64,000 nt of DNA, taken from Solirubrobacteraceae bacterium. Lineage in GTDB: Bacteria; Actinomycetota; Thermoleophilia; Solirubrobacterales; Solirubrobacteraceae. Numbering within the stretch: position 1 is the first letter of the stretch; the number at the start of each line of letters is the position of its first letter. This document shows positions 59,893 to 64,000 of the stretch, in pieces. The notes under the pieces were generated by a model. The model had not been told where the DNA came from. It saw only the letters and a list, made by a program, of their open reading frames with translations, and made no database searches. Location: NCBI GenBank assembly GCA_023230855.1, contig JALNWQ010000001.1:186001-250000 (forward strand), given 5' to 3'. The position numbers were made by a program, and so were the translations under genes.

Positions 59893-60537
59893 TCAGGCGC
59901 CGGCGGTCGTGGGCAGGAGGTCGCGCAGCGCGTTGAGCGCCTCGGCGCGCACCTGGTCGACGGGCAGGTGGGCGTCGAGCACGCGGAACCGGACGGCGTC
60001 GGCGGTCGCCAGCGCGTCGTACGCCCCGCCGACCTTGTCGAAGAACGCGTCGTGCTCGCGCTCGAACCGGTCGGTCGCGGTCCCGCGCCGGTCGAGGCGC
60101 TCGCGTCCGGTCGCGAGGTCGAGCCGCAGGAGGAGCGTGCGGTCGGGACGGCACCCGTCGACGGCGATCTCGTTGAGGCGGGCGACGGTCTCCACGCCCA
60201 GGTCGCGGCCACCGCCCTGGTAGGCGAGCGAGCTGTCGACGAACCGGTCGAGCAGCACCCACGCGCCCTCGTCGAGCAGCGGCCGGATCCGCTCCACGCA
60301 GAGCTGCGCCCGGGCGGCGGCGAAGAGCATCGCCTCGGTGAGCGGCGCCATCTCGAGGTCCGGGTCGGACACGAGGTCGCGGATCCGCTCGCTGATGAGG
60401 ACCCCGCCCGGCTCGCGCAGGCGCTCCACGCGCAGGCCCAGGTCGGTGAGCGACGCGGCGAGGCCCTCGGCCAGCGTCGTCTTGCCCGCGCCGTCGAGGC
60501 CCTCGATGCTGATGAGTCGTCCGCGCGGGCCGGCCAT
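59893..60537 (-). CDS. tmk: Thymidylate kinase
   Basis: 214 residues. Tmk phosphorylates dTMP to dTDP. The P-loop is E12-GLDGAGKTT21, the substrate motif is LLDRFVDSSLAYQGGGRDL (DR(F/Y) and lid-proximal residues), and PDRTLLLRLD followed by an Arg-rich lid (GRERLDRRGTATDRFERE) is typical. I chose ATG 60537, because the 30 further residues of the longer frame would lie in the divergent promoter. TACCGT (60546-60551, minus strand) lies 8 nt upstream. It is divergent from holB, a pairing often seen in one operon elsewhere. Confidence 0.95.
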   Translation of the reverse strand: MAGPRGRLISIEGLDGAGKTTLAEGLAASLTDLGLRVERLREPGGVLISERIRDLVSDPDLEMAPLTEAMLFAAARAQLCVERIRPLLDEGAWVLLDRFVDSSLAYQGGGRDLGVETVARLNEIAVDGCRPDRTLLLRLDLATGRERLDRRGTATDRFEREHDAFFDKVGGAYDALATADAVRFRVLDAHLPVDQVRAEALNALRDLLPTTAGA

Positions 60538-60545
60538 GGCTCCCC

Positions 60546-60601
60546 ACGGTACCCGCCGTGACCGGCACGGCCGGTCCTGGTCGTCGTCGCCGTCGTAGGA
60601 T
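60546..60601. promoter_or_regulatory. Divergent promoters of tmk and holB
   Basis: The 70-bp gap between the two starts holds TACCGT on the minus strand (60546-60551; 8 nt before the tmk ATG) and TAGGAT on the plus strand (60596-60601; 6 nt before the holB GTG). Both genes thus look leaderless, or nearly so. Confidence 0.5.
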
Positions 60602-60607
60602 CGGCGC

Positions 60608-61768
60608 GTGATCGTCCTTCCCGGCACCGAGCGACAGGCCCACGCGCGCGCCGTGCTCGCCCGGGCGGTGGGGGACGCCGATGCGCCCGCGTCGCCGTCG
60701 CACGCCTACCTCTTCCAGGGCCCGCCCGGCAGCGGCAAGCGGACGGTCGCGCGGGCGCTGGCGGCCCGGCTGCTCGCCGAGCCGGCGGCCGGACCCGGCG
60801 TCGGCCGGCCCGCGGACCCGTCGGCCGTCGCGGCGGTCGCGGGTCGGATCGAGCGGGGCGCGCACCCCGACCTGACGTGGGTGCGGCCCGCGGGTGGGCT
60901 CATGCGACGCGAGGACGTCGACGAGGCGGTCGTGCGGGCGGTGGTGCGTCGGCCGTTCGAGTCGACCCGGCGCGTGTTCGTCCTGGAGCGGGCGCACACG
61001 ATGAACGACACGGCCGCCAACCGGCTGCTGAAGACCCTGGAGGAGCCGCCGGCCTACGTCGTGCTCATCCTCCTCACCGACCGCCCCGGCGAGCTCCTCG
61101 ACACGATCCGCTCGCGCTGCCAGGCGGTGCGGTTCGACCCGCCGCCGGAGGCCGAGCTCGCCGACGCGATCGTCGCCCGCAGCGGGGTGGGCCGGGACGT
61201 CGCGACGGCGTGCGCCCGGCTGGCGCTCGGCGACGCGACGCTCGCCCGGTCGCTGGCGGACGGGGACGGCGCGCTGCTGCGGACGGCGGCGGAGTCGCTG
61301 GCGCGTCACGCGCTGGCGGGCGCCGGCGGGGCACCCCCGTGGCGGGTGATGGCCGACGCGGCCGCCGCCCGGGGCAAGGCGGCCGCCGCCGCGTACGAGC
61401 GCGAGGTGGCCGAGACCGCCGAGCAGCTGGAGGAGCGGGATCGCAAGCGGCTGGAGCGCGACGCGAAGGAGGACGCCAAGCGCGTGCTGCGCCGCGAGCG
61501 CACCGTCGCCCTCGACGTCGGCCTGCGGCTGTGCGGCCTGTGGTTCCGCGACGTCGCCGCGGTGGCGCTCGGCGCGACCGACGCCGTCCACCACGCCGAC
61601 CGGCTCGACGCGCTGCGCGAGGACGCCGGCCGCACCGATCCGCACCGGGCGTTGCGCTGCGTCGACCTCGTCGACGGCGTGCGTCGGTCGTTCGCGGTCA
61701 ACGCCACCGAGGATCTGCAGCTCGACGCGTTGACGGTCCGGCTGCAGGCGACGCTCGCCGGGCGGTGA
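60608..61768 (+). CDS. holB: DNA polymerase III delta' subunit, lacking the zinc-module cysteines
   Basis: 386 residues. Delta' is part of the clamp loader. The AAA+ P-loop GPPGSGKRT starts at G38, VFVLERAHTMNDTAANRLLKTLEEPP is the Walker B and sensor region, and IRSRCQAVRF carries the clamp-loader SRC motif. Where most bacterial delta' or gamma/tau proteins have a four-Cys zinc module, the sequence PGVGRPADPSAVAAVAGRIE has no Cys. A long charged helix (about 255-300, AEQLEERDRKRLERDAKEDA) precedes the C-terminal helical collar. GTG 60608 follows TAGGAT by 6 nt. Confidence 0.9.
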   Translation: MIVLPGTERQAHARAVLARAVGDADAPASPSHAYLFQGPPGSGKRTVARALAARLLAEPAAGPGVGRPADPSAVAAVAGRIERGAHPDLTWVRPAGGLMRREDVDEAVVRAVVRRPFESTRRVFVLERAHTMNDTAANRLLKTLEEPPAYVVLILLTDRPGELLDTIRSRCQAVRFDPPPEAELADAIVARSGVGRDVATACARLALGDATLARSLADGDGALLRTAAESLARHALAGAGGAPPWRVMADAAAARGKAAAAAYEREVAETAEQLEERDRKRLERDAKEDAKRVLRRERTVALDVGLRLCGLWFRDVAAVALGATDAVHHADRLDALREDAGRTDPHRALRCVDLVDGVRRSFAVNATEDLQLDALTVRLQATLAGR

Positions 61769-61900
61769 GCGTCCGCGGGGCCACCCGGCCCCGACCCGTC
61801 GCCACGCCGTGACGATCGGACGACTTGCGGTCAGGTGTCCCGAGGCGTACGGTCGACCCCGGAGAGGTCGCCGGGGGCGGTGGCCGAGGGGAGGAGCGGG

Positions 61901-64000
61901 ATGCGCAGGCCACCGTGGGGAGGCACCCGACCGGACCGGCGAGCACGCCGACGGCGGATCGCGACGATCGCGGTCGCGCTGGGGGCCACGCTCGGCGCGT
62001 CGCCCGCGGGCGTGGCGGTCGCGCACGTCGAGCGTCCCGCGTACTGGCCCACCCCGGCCGCCGACGCCGCGCCGGACCGCACCGACGTCGTCGCGGACGC
62101 GGTCGGTGGCAAGGTGCCCAAGGCCCGTCCGCTCGGCACCGCGTTGGACCGCACGCGGGCGGGGGCGACCCACGTCGTCTGCCAGCCCGACTCGATCGCC
62201 CGGCTGCGGCGCTCGATCGACGAGGCCCGGACCGACGGGTACCGCCTGCGCCCGAGCCAGCCGCTGCTGACGCTGTCGGAGCGCGAGGCGGACGACCTGC
62301 TGGCGATCAACCGCAGGCTCTTCCGACGCTGTCGCAACCGCTCGATCCAGGCGGCGGTGAACGTGTCGGGCAACCACGACCGCGTGGTGATCCTGCCCGG
62401 CGTGTACACCGAGCCGAGGTCGCGCGCGCAGCCGACGTTCGACGAGCGCTGCAAGCACCTGCTGCAGGACACGGACTTCGGTGGCGGCGGGCCGATCGGC
62501 CTGTCGTACCGGTACCAGACGCAGTGCCCCAACGACCAGAACCTCATCGCGGTGCTGGGCCGGGCGGCGGTCGACGGGCACGACCCGAAGCCCGGGGTCG
62601 AGCGGCACGGCATCCCCAACATCGGCGAGTGCATCCGCTGCGGCATGCAGATCGAGGGGACCGGGGTCAAGGCGGAGGACGTCGTCATCGACGCCGGCGA
62701 CGTGCACGCCGGGTTCGGCGGGCCGTCCGCGGCCGGTCACGCCAAGGACGTGGGACTGCGGATCGACCGGGCCGACGGCACCGTGCTGCGGAACTTCAGC
62801 GTCCGGCACGCCCGCGAGCACGGCATCTACATCATCGAGACCGACGGCTACTACAACGAGCGCACGAAGTACTTCTACAACGGCGAGTACGGCCTGCTGA
62901 CCTTCGCGTCCGACCACGGCCTGACCGAGCAGTGCGAGGGGATGGGCAGCGGCGACTCCGCGGTGTACCCCGGGGGCGCGCCCGACACCGGGTCGCAGAC
63001 CCGCGAGCCCCGGCAGCGCGTCAACCAGGAGATGCGCCTCTGCGACCTGCACCACAACACCGCCGGGTACTCCGGGACGATGGGCAACGCCACCCGGCTG
63101 GCGCACAACGAGATCTACGACAACGCGCTGGGGATCTCGACCGACTCGTTCTTCGCCGGCGGCCACCCCGGGTACCCGCAGGACAGCTCGCGGTTCCAGA
63201 GCAACCGGATCTACGACAACAACTTCAACCCGTACGCGTCCGGGTCCGACGTCAAGCCGATCATCCCCGTGCCGGTCGGGTCGGGGATCCAGATCGCGGG
63301 TGGCAACGACAACGTCGTCAGCGGCAACCACATCTTCGACAACTGGCGTGACGGCGCGCGGCTGCTGGCGGTGCCGGACCTCGTGAGCTGCCCGCCGGGC
63401 GAGCCGACCTGCGTGACGAGCGGGCTCGTCGCGTCGACGTCCAACGGCAACCGGTTCCATGACAACGTCATGGGGACCGCCCCCGACGGCGCCCGACGGC
63501 CCAACGGCACCGACTTCTGGTGGGACCAGTTCCCGCTGAACCAGGGCAACTGCTGGTACGACAACGGGCGGTTCACGAGCGATCCGGCGCCGACGCCGAT
63601 CCCGGGCGGGTCGATGCCGGGGTTCCTGCCCGAGGACTGCGCCACGAGCGTCGGCACCGGCAACGCGGGCAAGGAGGCGACGTTGCTCTACTGCGCGTTC
63701 GCCCCGGCCGGCGACCCGGGCTGCCCGTGGTTCAGCACCCCGACGCGTCCGCCCGGCGGACAGGGGTCGGCCCGGCGGGCCGATCGCGGCGCCGGGGTCC
63801 GGGCCACCCCCCGTGCCGACGGGTCCCCGCGGGTGGACGCGGCGGAGCGCGACTGGCGCCCGGACTGCGGCGGCGTGCGGCTGTGGCGCGCGACCGACCC
63901 GGCCGCGTCCTGTCGGACCCTGCCCGACGTGGCCCGGGACGTGCCCCGCGGCGGCACCCAGGCCCTGCAGGCGATCGACTGCTCGACGTGGAAGGCGGCC
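61901..64000 (+). CDS. Secreted right-handed parallel beta-helix protein (3' end outside window)
   Basis: At least 700 residues; the frame is open to the window end. ATG 61901 has GGGAGGAG 5 nt upstream. A long Arg-rich n-region (RRARRRRIATIAVALGATLG) suggests a Sec or Tat signal, cut near GVAVA/H. The body repeats short beta turns: VVIDAGDV, GLRIDRADGTVLRNF, GIYIIETDGYY, NEIYDNALGISTDSF, NRIYDNNFNPY, NVVSGNHIFDNWRDGARL and NRFHDNVMG, the Asn-ladder pattern of right-handed parallel beta-helix proteins, which include polysaccharide lyases and hydrolases. Several Cys are spread through the loops. The substrate is unknown. Confidence 0.85.
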   Translation, partial: MRRPPWGGTRPDRRARRRRIATIAVALGATLGASPAGVAVAHVERPAYWPTPAADAAPDRTDVVADAVGGKVPKARPLGTALDRTRAGATHVVCQPDSIARLRRSIDEARTDGYRLRPSQPLLTLSEREADDLLAINRRLFRRCRNRSIQAAVNVSGNHDRVVILPGVYTEPRSRAQPTFDERCKHLLQDTDFGGGGPIGLSYRYQTQCPNDQNLIAVLGRAAVDGHDPKPGVERHGIPNIGECIRCGMQIEGTGVKAEDVVIDAGDVHAGFGGPSAAGHAKDVGLRIDRADGTVLRNFSVRHAREHGIYIIETDGYYNERTKYFYNGEYGLLTFASDHGLTEQCEGMGSGDSAVYPGGAPDTGSQTREPRQRVNQEMRLCDLHHNTAGYSGTMGNATRLAHNEIYDNALGISTDSFFAGGHPGYPQDSSRFQSNRIYDNNFNPYASGSDVKPIIPVPVGSGIQIAGGNDNVVSGNHIFDNWRDGARLLAVPDLVSCPPGEPTCVTSGLVASTSNGNRFHDNVMGTAPDGARRPNGTDFWWDQFPLNQGNCWYDNGRFTSDPAPTPIPGGSMPGFLPEDCATSVGTGNAGKEATLLYCAFAPAGDPGCPWFSTPTRPPGGQGSARRADRGAGVRATPRADGSPRVDAAERDWRPDCGGVRLWRATDPAASCRTLPDVARDVPRGGTQALQAIDCSTWKAA

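Noticed and set aside
51561..59936. 2,791-residue plus-strand frame, and others of 2,445 and 897 residues, antisense to the giant gene
   Set aside because: The repetitive Ala/Glu/Arg/Asp codons of the coiled-coil gene leave other frames open; those translations are low-complexity Gly/Val/Leu or Ser/Ala/Arg strings without domains.

Overview
The window is very GC-rich, gene-dense bacterial chromosome. Abundant GTG starts, a homodimeric-type pyruvate dehydrogenase E1, a B12-dependent (class II) ribonucleotide reductase, a WYL regulator, MpaB/DUF2236 and DUF4031 proteins, and many genes whose start codon lies 6-8 nt after a TAnnnT hexamer (leaderless transcripts) all point to Actinomycetota. A deep-branching lineage such as Thermoleophilia/Solirubrobacterales is my best guess, but that is inference. 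No rRNA, tRNA, CRISPR array or intact insertion sequence was seen.

Layout. 1-7.3 kb: the end of a metallo-beta-lactamase-fold gene, then a GntR regulator followed by a tightly coupled aceE-aceF-lpdA operon encoding the whole pyruvate dehydrogenase complex; both E2 and E3 carry a lipoyl domain. 7.3-31.7 kb: ordinary accessory and housekeeping genes: small SnoaL-like and MmcQ/YjbR proteins, a lipoprotein, a PlsC acyltransferase, a DrrAB-type ABC exporter divergent from a WYL regulator, small hypothetical proteins, a PAS protein, a CMD/TetR/FAD-dehydrogenase cluster, a MocR-type regulator, an epimerase, an FKBP, an MpaB oxygenase, a pair of related secreted proteins (23.1-24.9 and 27.3-29.0 kb), a half-size EamA transporter with a tiny upstream reading frame, a DsbA/FrnE protein, DoxX and a secreted metallo-beta-lactamase-fold protein.

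31.8-41.3 kb is a defence island: a helix-turn-helix protein with a degenerate methylase-like body, then hsdM, rhuM, hsdS and hsdR, with stop/start overlaps or abutments throughout. hsdS is visibly lower in GC. The island ends in fragments of a VapC toxin and a Uma2 nuclease fused at a perfect palindrome. A second perfect hairpin, built from codons unusual for this genome, lies inside rhuM. 41.6-44.5 kb is nrdJ on the minus strand with a long leader that holds three repeats at 16-bp spacing.

44.9-64 kb: a membrane-anchored secreted protein divergent from an O-antigen-ligase-type protein, then a minus-strand gene for a 3,958-residue coiled-coil protein with internal repeats (11.9 kb, about a fifth of the window), then divergent tmk and holB, and last a secreted beta-helix protein that runs off the window. 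The giant coiled-coil protein and the rhuM hairpin are the least explained features.
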